Origin: an uncultured Clostridia bacterium
Lineage (GTDB): Bacteria > Bacillota > Clostridia > TANB77 > CAG-508
Direction: 5' to 3'
Assembly: GCA_947581895.1 (NCBI GenBank)
Contig: CANPWE010000011.1
Span: 1-37,219 of the forward strand
DNA: 37,219 bases
Shown here: positions 9,205-18,769 of the stretch, piece after piece
Layout: the number at the start of each line of letters is the position of its first letter
How positions within the stretch are numbered: the first letter of the stretch is position 1
Notes under the pieces: model-generated
The model's database searches: none
Seen by the model: only the letters and a program-made list of their open reading frames with translations
What the model was told of the DNA's origin: nothing
Program-made: the position numbers and the translations under genes

Positions 9205-12200
9205 CTAATCTAATTTTTCTTTCATCATTTCTAAAATAGTCTCTTTTTCTGTATTACCAATGTAATTATATCCATTAGTACAATCAGCACCATTAAAATT
9301 ACAAATTGATTTATATGCACAATAATCACATGGTGTTTTCTTATTTTTTGTATTATAATATGGATTTATATCTATATCACCACTTAATATATCTGTAGAA
9401 ATTTGTTTTATTATATTATTAGTATATTTTTGAAGATATTCAAATTGTTTTCTATTTATACTACTAGAACGAGTATTACTTAAAGTTCCTTCTTTACTTA
9501 TATATGCAGGTATTATATCAGAACTACCTGTTTCTAAATTAGTGTCCATCATTTTAACAACATCTACATCAGCCAAAATCAATCCTTGCATTTTAAATTG
9601 TTTGCGTATTTTTTCCTCAATTTCTTCTTCTGATAAATTTTTTTTAGATTTTATCATAGGATCTATTAAATTAAAATACAATACTCCTGCTGGTAATAAA
9701 TCTTCATTTTCACATACAGCATCTAAATATGTTATTAATTGTAATTGTAATCCTGCATATACTTGGTTTAAATCTATATTTTTAGCAGAAGATTTATAAT
9801 CTATTATACGTATATATTTTTCATCACCTAATTTTGCAATATCAATTCTATCGATTTTTCCTGTTATCTCAACTTTTTGTCCATTTTCTAGTTTCATAAC
9901 AATAGGTGCATATTCCTTACCTTCTTTAAACTCAACCTCATTTCCATATACTTCAAATTTACTGTATTTTAGACTTTCTATTATATATTTCATTGATTTA
10001 AATATTACTTTTTTTAAACGCATACTTAAAGATTTATATTTTGGAGAACTGGTAAAAATAAAATTCTTATTTAACCCTAATTTTTCTTCAATTATTTCTT
10101 CAACTAATTCATTAATTTGTTCATCTGTAAGTTCTTTTATATTATACGATTTTTCATTTATATTATTAAAAAATGTATCTATAACATCATGCATAAAAGT
10201 TCCTGTATCAACTGGATTTATTTTAAAATTATCTTTTTCAGATAAATTTAATCCATATTTTAAATAATATGCAAAATGGCATGACTGATATTGTTCTAGC
10301 CTTGAAACACTAGTTCTTAGTGTCTCACCATACATTTTAGAAATATTTTTTTCATTAATTTTTTCTGGCTTATTATTATATAAAAGTGCTTCCATTGCTT
10401 TTTCTAATTTATATTTCCATTCTTTATTGTTTTTATAATAATTATAAACCTCTACCCATTTATCTTCTATTTCTCCAGTATCTCTATATTCTCCTAATTT
10501 ATTTAATAATTCATCAAAAGTAGTATTTTCAATTAAAATCTCTGATGTTTTTTCTATGATATCACTTTCTTCATTTAAATTAGGAAATATCTTTTTTATT
10601 TTAGAAATTAGTATAGAACCTCTTAATGTTTTTCCATCTGAATTTGATGAAGCATATGATAAAAATAATTTTTCCTCTGCTGTTGTAAAAGCCTTATATA
10701 TATTAAAATTATCTTCATATAAACTTTCTACAGTATTTCTAGCTAATTCAACACCATTTTGTTTCAAAAATTGTCTATCATTATCATTAAAAAATCCCTC
10801 ATTTTTATGTACTGATGGAAACATTCCATCATTTAAACCTATAATAAAAATTGCTCTTACTTTATGACTTCTTGACCTATCAATATCACCTATTATTACT
10901 TGATCTTGAGTTCCAGGAATTTTCCCTAAATCACTACTAGCTAATCCTGTTTTCAAAATTTGCATATATTTATCAAATGAAACTTTTTCATCTCCAAAAA
11001 CTAATACAATCTCATCTAAAACATTCATTATTATTTTCCAACTAGTTTCATATTGTGTAGATAATTCTGTTTGTCCAGCTAATTTTAATTCTTCTATTTT
11101 TTCTTCAAATTTTTTATCAATTTGATTTGTAATTAAAAAATTATACAATTTTTGTGTAATAGTTCTTACATTATTTGAACCACTTAAATTTTCTTTAAAT
11201 TCTAATAATGGATTTACTATAATCCTTCTAATTTCCCTTAATCTTTCAATTTGAGCTTTATTTGTATCATCTTCATCTTTAAAATTCCATTCTGACCTAT
11301 ACCATTTTGAATTTTTTATTCCCCATTTTTGGCAATAATTTTCTAATTCAAATATTTCTTGTTTACTTATATCTAAAAAACCTGTTTTCACATAATTAAA
11401 TACAGATTCATAAGACCAATTTCTTGCAAAAATTTCTAAAATTGCTAATATGTATTTTACAATAATATTTTGACTTAAATCCTTTTTTTCATCTATAAAT
11501 ACAGGAATTTGATATTTATTAAAAATTACTTTTACTAAATTTGAATATACATCTAAACTTTTAGTAATTACTGCTATATCCTTATATCTATATTTATTAT
11601 TTCTTACTAATTTTACAATATTTATAGCAACATTTTCTATTTCAGAATATTGATTATTTGCTAAAAATAATTTTATATTTTCTGGTTTTTCTTCATATTT
11701 TTTATATGGAATTGAATATAAATTTTTCTCTAAATGCTGTAAATCTTTGTTTTTAAATCTATAGCCATTTTGTAAGTATACAGGTTCTTCTAAATCAATT
11801 TCTTCTTCTTTTGCCATTTCTAATATTCTGGATATTGTTATTTTATTAGAATAAAATACATCACTTTCAGGTGATATACTATCTTGTATTGAATCTGAAC
11901 AAATACATATGTTTACTTGTTTTGCTACCTTTGATAATTGTTTTATAATTTCATATTCTTGTTTAGTAAATCCAACAAATTCATCAATATAAATTAAAGT
12001 ATCATCAAAAATTGAAACATCTGGTAATTGATTTGCTAAATTAGTTAAATTATCATTTTCATCTATATATTGATTTTCTATACATTTTTCAAAATCACTA
12101 TAAACCTGCAAAATATCTTTAATCTTTAACTTCAAATAATTATCATTAGTTTCTTCCATCATTTTATTTAAATCATCAACTAAAACACCATGTTTCTTAA

Positions 12201-12576
12201 ACTCAGTAATTTGTTCAATAATCAAATCTATATTTTCTTCAGACTTTCCTAAAAACTTAAGTTTACTCTTTTTACCACACAAAATATTATAAATAAGCAT
12301 AGCCTTTCCAGAATTTGAAATACTAACTTTTGCAATACCACCAACTTCACTAGCAACCCTATATGCCATTCTATTAAAAGTTAGAACTTCTGCATTTAAA
12401 ACAGCCTTATTATCTAAAATTTCAAGTAACTTTTTTTCAGCAGTAAAAGAAAACTGTTCTGGAGTAATTACATATATTTTCTTTCCACAATTTATCCTAT
12501 CTTTTATTTCATCAAACACAAAAGTACTTTTCCCTGTGCCAGATTTACCATATATTAATCTTAAAGACACTATCAT
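9205..12576 (-). CDS. addB: AddB subunit of the AddAB helicase-nuclease
   Basis: AddB pairs with AddA to process double-strand DNA ends and recognise Chi for recombination. At 1123 residues it is full length. Walker A (GKSGTGKS) lies at residues 10-17, and the long central part has the inactive-helicase fold of the family. The C-terminal PD-(D/E)XK nuclease includes ITGKIDRID and IIDYKSS. The four Fe-S cysteines are recognisable: one in QSCHFAYYLKYGL and three in CDYCAYKSIC, with a further Cys after. RBS AGGAAAGGA precedes ATG. addA normally follows addB, but here the next gene is pgeF and no addA is in the window. Confidence 0.95.
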   Translation of the reverse strand: MIVSLRLIYGKSGTGKSTFVFDEIKDRINCGKKIYVITPEQFSFTAEKKLLEILDNKAVLNAEVLTFNRMAYRVASEVGGIAKVSISNSGKAMLIYNILCGKKSKLKFLGKSEENIDLIIEQITEFKKHGVLVDDLNKMMEETNDNYLKLKIKDILQVYSDFEKCIENQYIDENDNLTNLANQLPDVSIFDDTLIYIDEFVGFTKQEYEIIKQLSKVAKQVNICICSDSIQDSISPESDVFYSNKITISRILEMAKEEEIDLEEPVYLQNGYRFKNKDLQHLEKNLYSIPYKKYEEKPENIKLFLANNQYSEIENVAINIVKLVRNNKYRYKDIAVITKSLDVYSNLVKVIFNKYQIPVFIDEKKDLSQNIIVKYILAILEIFARNWSYESVFNYVKTGFLDISKQEIFELENYCQKWGIKNSKWYRSEWNFKDEDDTNKAQIERLREIRRIIVNPLLEFKENLSGSNNVRTITQKLYNFLITNQIDKKFEEKIEELKLAGQTELSTQYETSWKIIMNVLDEIVLVFGDEKVSFDKYMQILKTGLASSDLGKIPGTQDQVIIGDIDRSRSHKVRAIFIIGLNDGMFPSVHKNEGFFNDNDRQFLKQNGVELARNTVESLYEDNFNIYKAFTTAEEKLFLSYASSNSDGKTLRGSILISKIKKIFPNLNEESDIIEKTSEILIENTTFDELLNKLGEYRDTGEIEDKWVEVYNYYKNNKEWKYKLEKAMEALLYNNKPEKINEKNISKMYGETLRTSVSRLEQYQSCHFAYYLKYGLNLSEKDNFKINPVDTGTFMHDVIDTFFNNINEKSYNIKELTDEQINELVEEIIEEKLGLNKNFIFTSSPKYKSLSMRLKKVIFKSMKYIIESLKYSKFEVYGNEVEFKEGKEYAPIVMKLENGQKVEITGKIDRIDIAKLGDEKYIRIIDYKSSAKNIDLNQVYAGLQLQLITYLDAVCENEDLLPAGVLYFNLIDPMIKSKKNLSEEEIEEKIRKQFKMQGLILADVDVVKMMDTNLETGSSDIIPAYISKEGTLSNTRSSSINRKQFEYLQKYTNNIIKQISTDILSGDIDINPYYNTKNKKTPCDYCAYKSICNFNGADCTNGYNYIGNTEKETILEMMKEKLD

Positions 12577-12671
12577 TCGTTCCTTTCCTATAGATTTTGA
12601 TAAATTTTATTTTTTATCTAAACTTATATTTTAGACAGCTTATTGTAAAAAGATAATAAAATAAACTAGTT

Positions 12672-13536
12672 TTATCCTCTTTTCCAATAGAATAAATATT
12701 GTTGTGCAATTCCACACAAATTTCCAAACTTTTCATTTGCCATACTCATAATTACTTTTTTATTAACCTTATTTTCATCTTCATTATGAATATATAAATC
12801 ATTCATAACTCTTCTAACCCATACATCAATTGGAAAAACATCAAATCTTTTTAGAGTAGAAAAAAGCAAAATACAATCTGCAACTTTTGGTCCAACACCT
12901 GGAAAACTCAATAACTTTTCCCTAACAATTTTAGTATCTGGCTCATTATGTAATTCATCTAAATCAATTTCTTTATTTAACACCATTCCGAGTGGTTTCA
13001 AAAACTCTAACATCTCTAAATCCAAGCCCTAAATTTTTTAAATCTTCTACACTTGCTTTACCTAATTGTTCAGGTGTTGGAAAAGTATAATATTCTTGTC
13101 CTTCCCAATCTATCCTATCTCCAAATCTTTTAGAAATCCTTTCTATTATTCCCTTTATTCTAGGAATATTATTATTAGCTGAGATAATAAAAGAAATAAT
13201 AGTCTCCCATAAATCTTGATTTAAAAGCCTAATTCCATCACCATATAAAATACTTTTTTCCATATGTTCATCAATTTTTCTTAATTCTTTTTTTATATTA
13301 TCATAATCTCTTTCCATATCAAAATATTTATGAAATAGGTTATTTAAATCATCTTCTCCAAAACTTTTTACATAAACATCATTATCTATCATTTTTATAT
13401 TAATTACATTTTTCTTGACAACACCAGTATAACTACCATCTTTATTTTTATTCCATCTAAAACATTGACCACATTCAAATATATGTGTTAAATTAAAAGA
13501 TTTAACATTACTTATTGTTAAATTTTGCTCTTTCAT
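12672..13536 (-). CDS. 8-oxoguanine DNA glycosylase/AP lyase, needs a +1 shift at CGG
   Basis: This is an OGG1-type glycosylase that excises 8-oxoguanine from DNA. The two halves lie in different frames. Frame 1 runs to 12973 and reaches GLGFRDV; frame 2 continues with LNKEIDLDEL and the HhH-GPD motif FPGVGPKVADC. Skipping the C of an in-frame CGG at 12990-12988 joins them exactly (...ETT-G-MVLNKEID...), giving about 287 residues. Catalytic Lys is about 217 (GPK) and the Asp about 237 (PIDVWV), the usual spacing. No other lesion is visible. ATG at 13536 is preferred to a GTG nine bases upstream. It is the last gene of the rnhB-phosphorylase operon. It is either recoded or a one-base pseudogene or assembly error. 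Confidence 0.85.
12988..12990 (-). promoter_or_regulatory. Recoding site 1: in-frame CGG with apparent +1 shift
   Basis: The coding strand reads ACC ACT CGG AAT GGT and the 0 frame stops five codons later. Removing the C gives ACT GGA ATG GTG and restores the glycosylase. CGG is codon 183. This is an inferred recoding signal rather than a known one. Confidence 0.55.
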
Positions 13537-13559
13537 AATGCTCACATTCCTTATTTTTT

Positions 13560-14864
13560 TTATTTCATAATACCTAAAATAACTTTTGGTTTTTCCACAT
13601 ATTCTTCACAAATTTTGAAACATTGTTTAAATTCTTCTACAGCATTTTTTAATTTATTTTCATCATTTGCATGAATAATTCCCAAAATATCATTCTCATC
13701 TATTTTATCTCCAATTTTTTTATTTATAATTAATCCAACTTGATTATCTATATTATCTTCCTTTTTTATTCTTCCAGCACCTAAATAACATGAAATTTTT
13801 CCTAATTTTTCTGCATCTATATTTTGAATATAACCTACTTTATCAGTTAAAACAGGAAAAACATATTTAGCATTTTCAAATTTTGATACATCATTTATAT
13901 ATGATACATCTCCACCTTGATTTTCTATTAATTCTAAAAATTTCATATATGCATTTCCACTATCTATACAATCCATTATTTTTTTCTTATTTTCTTCAAT
14001 ATCATCACCAAAACCAGCTAATTTAATCATATAACTTCCAAGTTCTAAAACAACTTGTTTAACATCATCTTCCATATCACCTTGAAGACCTTCTGTTGCT
14101 TCTATTATTTCTAATGTATTTCCTATAGAATATCCTAATGGTTCATCCATATTAGTTAAAATACATACAGTTTCCTTTCCTGCTAATTTACCAATATCAA
14201 TCATAGTTTCAGATAATTTCCTTGCATCTTCAATATTTTTCATGAATGCACCATTACCTACTGTAACCTCTAAAACTATTTTATTTGCACCAGATGCAAT
14301 TTTTTTGCTCATTATACTTGAAGCAATAAGAGGAATATTTTCAACACAACTTATAGAATCCCTTAAACCATATATCTTTTTATCTGCAGGTGCTAAGTTT
14401 AAGGTTTGTCCCATTAAACTAATACCTATTTTTTCAACATTTTCCATAAATTCATCAACTGAAATTTGTGTATTATATCCAGGAATAGACTCTAATTTAT
14501 CAACAGTTCCACCAGTAAAACCAAGACCTCTTCCAGACATCTTAGCAACTGGAATTCCTAAAGCAGCAATAATTGGCATTAAAATCAAAGTAATTTTATC
14601 TCCTATTCCTCCTGTACTATGTTTATCTACAACATTTTCTCCAAATCTTGTCAAATCTAAAACTTCACCAGAATAAGCCATAGCTAAAGTTAAATTAGTA
14701 ATTTCTTTACTTGTCATTCCATTTAAATAAATAGCCATAATTAAAGCTGCTGCTTGATAATCTGTAACATTATTTTTAGTATATTCATCTACAAAATAGT
14801 CAATTTCCTCTTTAGATAATTCCTTTTTATCTCTTTTTTTAGCAATAATATCTAAAATATTCAT
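13560..14864 (-). CDS. pdp: Pyrimidine-nucleoside phosphorylase
   Basis: This enzyme phosphorolyses uridine and thymidine to free base and (deoxy)ribose-1-phosphate in salvage. The 434-residue protein has the family signature SGRGLGFTGGTVDKLESIPG near residue 110 and the phosphate-binding KHSTGGIGDK near 82-91. The small alpha domain comes first, then the alpha/beta domain, and a C-terminal biotin-like fold. The RBS (CAGGAGAA) lies inside the last codons of rnhB, and the genes are only three bases apart, so the two are translationally linked. It is intact. Confidence 0.95.
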   Translation of the reverse strand: MNILDIIAKKRDKKELSKEEIDYFVDEYTKNNVTDYQAAALIMAIYLNGMTSKEITNLTLAMAYSGEVLDLTRFGENVVDKHSTGGIGDKITLILMPIIAALGIPVAKMSGRGLGFTGGTVDKLESIPGYNTQISVDEFMENVEKIGISLMGQTLNLAPADKKIYGLRDSISCVENIPLIASSIMSKKIASGANKIVLEVTVGNGAFMKNIEDARKLSETMIDIGKLAGKETVCILTNMDEPLGYSIGNTLEIIEATEGLQGDMEDDVKQVVLELGSYMIKLAGFGDDIEENKKKIMDCIDSGNAYMKFLELIENQGGDVSYINDVSKFENAKYVFPVLTDKVGYIQNIDAEKLGKISCYLGAGRIKKEDNIDNQVGLIINKKIGDKIDENDILGIIHANDENKLKNAVEEFKQCFKICEEYVEKPKVILGIMK

Positions 14865-14867
14865 ACT

Positions 14868-15506
14868 TTATTTCTCCTGACCTACTATATTTTTTACAAA
14901 ACTAAGTCTGTGTAAAGGACAAAGCCCATACTCTTTGATAGCAGCAATATGTGCTGCTGTACCATACCCCTTATGTTGAATAAAATTATACTGTGGATAT
15001 ACTTCATGCCATTGTCTCATAATCCTATCCCTAGTAACTTTAGCTATTATTGAGGCTGCAGCAATAGAATAACATTTTGCATCACCTTTTATAATAGAAT
15101 GATAAGGAATACCACATGTATCAATTCCATTTAATGCATCTACTAAAATTATCTCTGGCTTTATTTTTAACCCTTTAATAGACTGAGTTAACCCAGCTTT
15201 TGTAGCATTTAAAATATTAACTCTATCAATTTCCTTTTGATCAACAATTCCCACACTATAACTTATAGCTTTATCAATTATTTCTTCATATATTCTTTCT
15301 CTTTTTTTCTCTGATATTTTTTTAGAATCATTAACACCTTCTATCATTGAATCTTTTGGCATTATTACACTTGCTACAACAACAGGACCTGCAAGAGGTC
15401 CTCTTCCTGCTTCATCTATTCCACAAATATAATTTGTACCTTGTGAATATATATCATCTTCAAATTTTCTTAATTCTTGTAATCTTAATAATTCTTTTTC
15501 CTTCAT
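14868..15506 (-). CDS. rnhB: Ribonuclease HII
   Basis: RNase HII cleaves RNA in RNA-DNA hybrids and removes misincorporated ribonucleotides. The protein has 212 residues, a normal length. Catalytic acidic residues are visible in GIDEAGRGPLAGPVV near residues 28-42 and in LVDALNG near 122. The NDSKKIS motif and KGDAKCYSIAAASIIAKVTRD follow as in the family. An AAGGAAG site precedes ATG. It sits between a membrane protein and pyrimidine phosphorylase in one minus-strand operon. Confidence 0.96.
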   Translation of the reverse strand: MKEKELLRLQELRKFEDDIYSQGTNYICGIDEAGRGPLAGPVVVASVIMPKDSMIEGVNDSKKISEKKRERIYEEIIDKAISYSVGIVDQKEIDRVNILNATKAGLTQSIKGLKIKPEIILVDALNGIDTCGIPYHSIIKGDAKCYSIAAASIIAKVTRDRIMRQWHEVYPQYNFIQHKGYGTAAHIAAIKEYGLCPLHRLSFVKNIVGQEK

Positions 15507-15538
15507 TTATTATTACTTCCTTCTTTATATATAATTAA

Positions 15539-16739
15539 TTATTGTACATTTACAGATTCTTCCACTGGTTCTTCTACTGGTTCTTCTGTGTTTTCTTGAT
15601 TATTTTCTACAGTCTGATTTACTTCATTTTTTTGTTCATATTCATTAATCTTATTAGCCATTTCTAAAATATATTGTTTTATCCTTTTTTCAAATATATC
15701 TTCAAATTTTATTACATTTTTACTATTTTCAGGTTCTTCACTATTTACATTTTCTACATTAGTTTCATTTCCTATATTTTCTTGATTTTCATCAACCACA
15801 GCTGTCTGCTCACCTTCAATAGTTTGGTCAACAATTTGACCTTCGTTATTTTCTTGAGTTTCAGTAGTTGTTAAATCTTCCGTATTTTCTTGAATTTCTC
15901 CCTCTATTGCAACATTATTATTTACTGGGATTGTTTCTTCTGATTGAGCTTCACTATATTTTATAACAAATTCTTTTACTTTTCTTGCCATTATGTTTTC
16001 TTTATAACTTTTAGTAACCTGATTATCTATTCCTTCTTGAACTGTTGGTTCAGTTCCTTGTTGTGATATATCCTGTGTTTGTTCATTTGTTTGTTCTGGT
16101 GATACATCTTGTGTTTGTTCATTTGTTTGTTCTGATGGTACATCTTGTGTTTCAGATTCAGGAGCTACTTGTGAATTATCATCAGTTACTTGTTGGGTAG
16201 ATTCTCCTTCATTAGGTACACTTTCTTCTTGTTTTTCTTGTTCTGCTAAATATTCTAATTGTTGTTCTGGTGTTTTATATAACTCAGAGATTTTGTAACA
16301 CCATATACCATTTTCATTTTCATATCCTTCTGAATAAATAACTTCATAACTATCATAATTAACAATAAAATATCCTGTATACTTATTTGCTAATTCCTGT
16401 AAACTCATTTGTTCTAAACTTCCGTGAATCCAACAAATAATATTTTTCATATTCTTCTTGAGGAATTATATTTTTTTCTAAAAATTCTGTTATATTTATT
16501 CCTTCTGGTAATTGAGATAATTGGTAACCTTTTAAAGGACTTTGTTCACTATTCATACTATTATTACCTTTTATAATTTCCACCTTATTTTGAACAAGCA
16601 ATAAATCTGCTTGTAAATCTTTTGCATTTTCATCTTTTATAAAATCTTTTGCATATCTAACTCCTAATATAATTATAACTACCATTACTGCAACTGCTAA
16701 AATTAGCTTTATAAAACCTTTTCCTTCTTCTTGTCTCAT
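15539..16739 (-). CDS. Single-pass membrane protein with Q/E/T-rich tail, needs a +1 shift at CGG
   Basis: This is a protein of unknown function. It has a short basic N terminus, one membrane helix (about residues 8-25) and a compact extracytoplasmic region ending in KYTGYFIVNYDSYEVIYSEG. A long acidic Gln/Glu/Thr/Asn-rich tail follows, with near-repeats of EQTNEQTQDVS. The two parts are in different frames, split at CGG 16424-16422. Skipping the C reads LLD-S-G-SLEQMSLQEL and gives about 399 residues. The start at 16739 is fixed by GGAGGAG seven bases upstream. The N-terminal region resembles small clostridial prepilin-like or sporulation-associated membrane proteins, but I cannot name it. 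It leads the operon with rnhB and has its own promoter. Confidence 0.7.
16422..16424 (-). promoter_or_regulatory. Recoding site 2: in-frame CGG with apparent +1 shift
   Basis: The coding strand reads GAT TCA CGG AAG TTT. CGG is codon 106 and the 0 frame ends 13 codons later. Skipping the C gives TCA GGA AGT TTA GAA and joins the downstream frame, which stays open for about 290 further residues. Confidence 0.5.
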
Positions 16740-16761
16740 ATAACTCTCCTCCATAATTGGC

Positions 16762-16790
16762 ATTATATTATATATTTTCTTAGAATGCAA
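16762..16790 (-). promoter_or_regulatory. Promoter of the membrane protein-rnhB-pdp-glycosylase operon
   Basis: On the minus strand TTGCAT (16790-16785), a 17-base spacer and TATAAT (16767-16762) lie 22 bases upstream of the chosen ATG at 16739. This also supports that start over an ATG-like start at 16790, which lies inside the -35 box. Confidence 0.75.
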
Positions 16791-16998
16791 ATTTTATTTA
16801 ATAATTAAAAGTAAATTTTTATTAATTTCAAAAGGAAAAAATTACACATAAACATTAACAATTTTTTCACAAAAATTTCACAATAATCTTGTATTATAGT
16901 ATTTAGTTAGGTTATTATATATTATAGACAAACAAAATTTATAATTATCATCTTATATATTATTAAACATTTTGTTTAGAGAAAGGAAGGTTTTAAAT

Positions 16999-18249
16999 AT
17001 GGATAATAATGAATTTTTTAAAACAGTAGATTCTAAACCATCACATAAGAAAACCAAAATTGGATTTTTTAAGGGAATTTTTGTACCTTTTGTTTCAGGG
17101 ATTTTAGGAACAGCATTATTAATTGGACTGTGTATAAATATTCCTTTTGTAAAAGATTCAATAGTAGATTATCTAGGTGTTTCTACATCATCATCTGAAA
17201 CAGAAAAAGAAACATCAAATAAAAAGGATAACTCAAAAAAAGAACAAACTACTTCAGTAGTTAATACTGATTTAATTTCATTAGAAGATTACTCAGGTAC
17301 AGGTATATATGCTGCAAATAAAGTATTACCTTCTATAGTTGGTATAACAGTTGAATACACAGTTAATACACCATATTATGGGTATTCAATGCAATCTGCA
17401 GGAACAGCTACAGGTTCAGGAGTTATAATAAGTGAAGATGGATACATATTAACAAATAATCATGTTGTTAACACATCTTCTACATCATCTTATTATCAAG
17501 TTAGTCAAGCAAATAAAGTTACTGTAAAATTATATAATGATGAAAATGTATATGATGCTGAAATAGTTGGTACAGATGAAGCTACAGACTTAGCTGTTAT
17601 AAAAATAAATAAAAATAATTTACCTGCTGCTAAATTAGGTGATTCAGATTCAATTCAAGTTGGTGAATTTTCAATGGCAATAGGAAATCCTTTAGGAATG
17701 GAAAGTACTGTTACAGCTGGAATTATTAGTGCTTCAAATAGAACAATTACATCTGATGGAAGAGAATATACAGTTATTCAAACAGATGCAGCTATTAACT
17801 CTGGAAATAGTGGTGGTGCATTAATTAATTCAAAAGGTGAAGTTATAGGAATAAATACATTAAAACTTTCAGGAAGTGGAATTGAAGGAATTGGTTTTGC
17901 TATACCTATTAACTCAACTATAGATATTTATGAACAACTTATATCTGATGGAAAAGTAAAAAGACCTTATATTGGTATTTCAGGAAGAGATATTGATGAA
18001 CAAACAGCAAAACAATATAAATTAGTTGAAGGTATTTATGTAGTTTCAGTTGAACAATTCTCAGCAGCAGAAAAAGCTGGAATTAAATCTTATGATGTAA
18101 TTACTGAAGTTGATGGAACAAGAGTAAAAAATATGGATGAATTAAATGAAATTAAAAATTCTCATGAAATTGGTGACACTTTAAAACTAAAAGTTTATAG
18201 AGATGATGAATATAAGGATCTTGAAATTACTTTAGGTGAACAACCTTAA
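16999..18249 (+). CDS. htrA: HtrA/DegP-type serine protease with PDZ domain
   Basis: This is a membrane-anchored S1C protease that degrades misfolded proteins outside the membrane. The 416-residue protein has a cytoplasmic N terminus, a membrane helix at about residues 25-50, a Ser/Thr/Lys linker, a trypsin-like domain (about 90-305) and one PDZ domain (about 315-410). The catalytic triad is visible: His155 (TNNHVV), Asp197 (ATDLAV) and Ser271 (NSGNSGGAL). I start at the ATG at 16999, eight bases after GGAAGG; an upstream in-frame start has no RBS. The 5' leader carries AAACAAAAT...ATTTTGTTT arms that may fold. It is intact and monocistronic. Confidence 0.95.
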   Translation: MDNNEFFKTVDSKPSHKKTKIGFFKGIFVPFVSGILGTALLIGLCINIPFVKDSIVDYLGVSTSSSETEKETSNKKDNSKKEQTTSVVNTDLISLEDYSGTGIYAANKVLPSIVGITVEYTVNTPYYGYSMQSAGTATGSGVIISEDGYILTNNHVVNTSSTSSYYQVSQANKVTVKLYNDENVYDAEIVGTDEATDLAVIKINKNNLPAAKLGDSDSIQVGEFSMAIGNPLGMESTVTAGIISASNRTITSDGREYTVIQTDAAINSGNSGGALINSKGEVIGINTLKLSGSGIEGIGFAIPINSTIDIYEQLISDGKVKRPYIGISGRDIDEQTAKQYKLVEGIYVVSVEQFSAAEKAGIKSYDVITEVDGTRVKNMDELNEIKNSHEIGDTLKLKVYRDDEYKDLEITLGEQP

Positions 18250-18274
18250 TTACAAAGTAAATAAACTATAACAC

Positions 18275-18306
18275 AAAGGTCTGCATATTTAAAAATGCAG
18301 ACCTTT
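18275..18306. terminator. Convergent terminator between htrA and mazF
   Basis: AAAGGTCTGCAT (18275-18286) and ATGCAGACCTTT (18295-18306) form a 12-bp perfect stem with an 8-base loop followed by a T-run. It lies directly after the htrA stop and before the convergent mazF end. Confidence 0.9.
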
Positions 18307-18322
18307 TTTATATAATTTTTTA

Positions 18323-18667
18323 TTATAAGCCAAAACTAACTCCTAAAGCACTATTTATTTTATTCATAACAATACTATCATCAATATGACCAATTTTTTC
18401 TTTTAGCCTACTTTTATCTATTGTACGAATTTGTTCAGTAAGTACTACAGAATCAGCTTTTAACCCATTGTTTTTTGCATCAATTTCAATATGTGTAGGT
18501 AATTTGTTTTTACCTGTTTGTGAAGTAATTGCTGCAGCTATTACTGTTGGGCTATGCTTATTTCCTACATCATTTTGTATAATAATAACAGGGCGTATTC
18601 CACCTTGTTCTGAACCTACAACAGGACTTAAATCTGCATAAAACATATCTCCTCTTTTAACTATCAT
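18323..18667 (-). CDS. mazF: MazF/PemK-family mRNA interferase
   Basis: The 114-residue protein matches the MazF/EndoA ribonuclease toxin family, which cuts RNA at short sequence motifs. The signatures are [29 protein letters not shown] and the [14 protein letters not shown] segment. ATG at 18667 is preferred, with TAGGAGTG just upstream; a GTG nine bases earlier overlaps that RBS. A cognate antitoxin (a short AbrB or ribbon-helix-helix protein) usually precedes mazF in Firmicutes. None is visible here: the next gene upstream is an unrelated anchored protein about 100 bases away. The antitoxin may lie elsewhere. Confidence 0.9.
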   Translation of the reverse strand: MIVKRGDMFYADLSPVVGSEQGGIRPVIIIQNDVGNKHSPTVIAAAITSQTGKNKLPTHIEIDAKNNGLKADSVVLTEQIRTIDKSRLKEKIGHIDDSIVMNKINSALGVSFGL

Positions 18668-18769
18668 TTTAATCACTCCTATTATTTCTTTGAATAAAAC
18701 ATTAATAATTTATATATTTAAATATTAGACAGATAAAAATGTAGTTATTTTTCCTTAGTTTATATTTAG

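Noticed and set aside
16972..16998. Extended N terminus of HtrA
   Set aside because: The extension would be translated from within the leader and over the RBS of the ATG at 16999, and has no RBS of its own.
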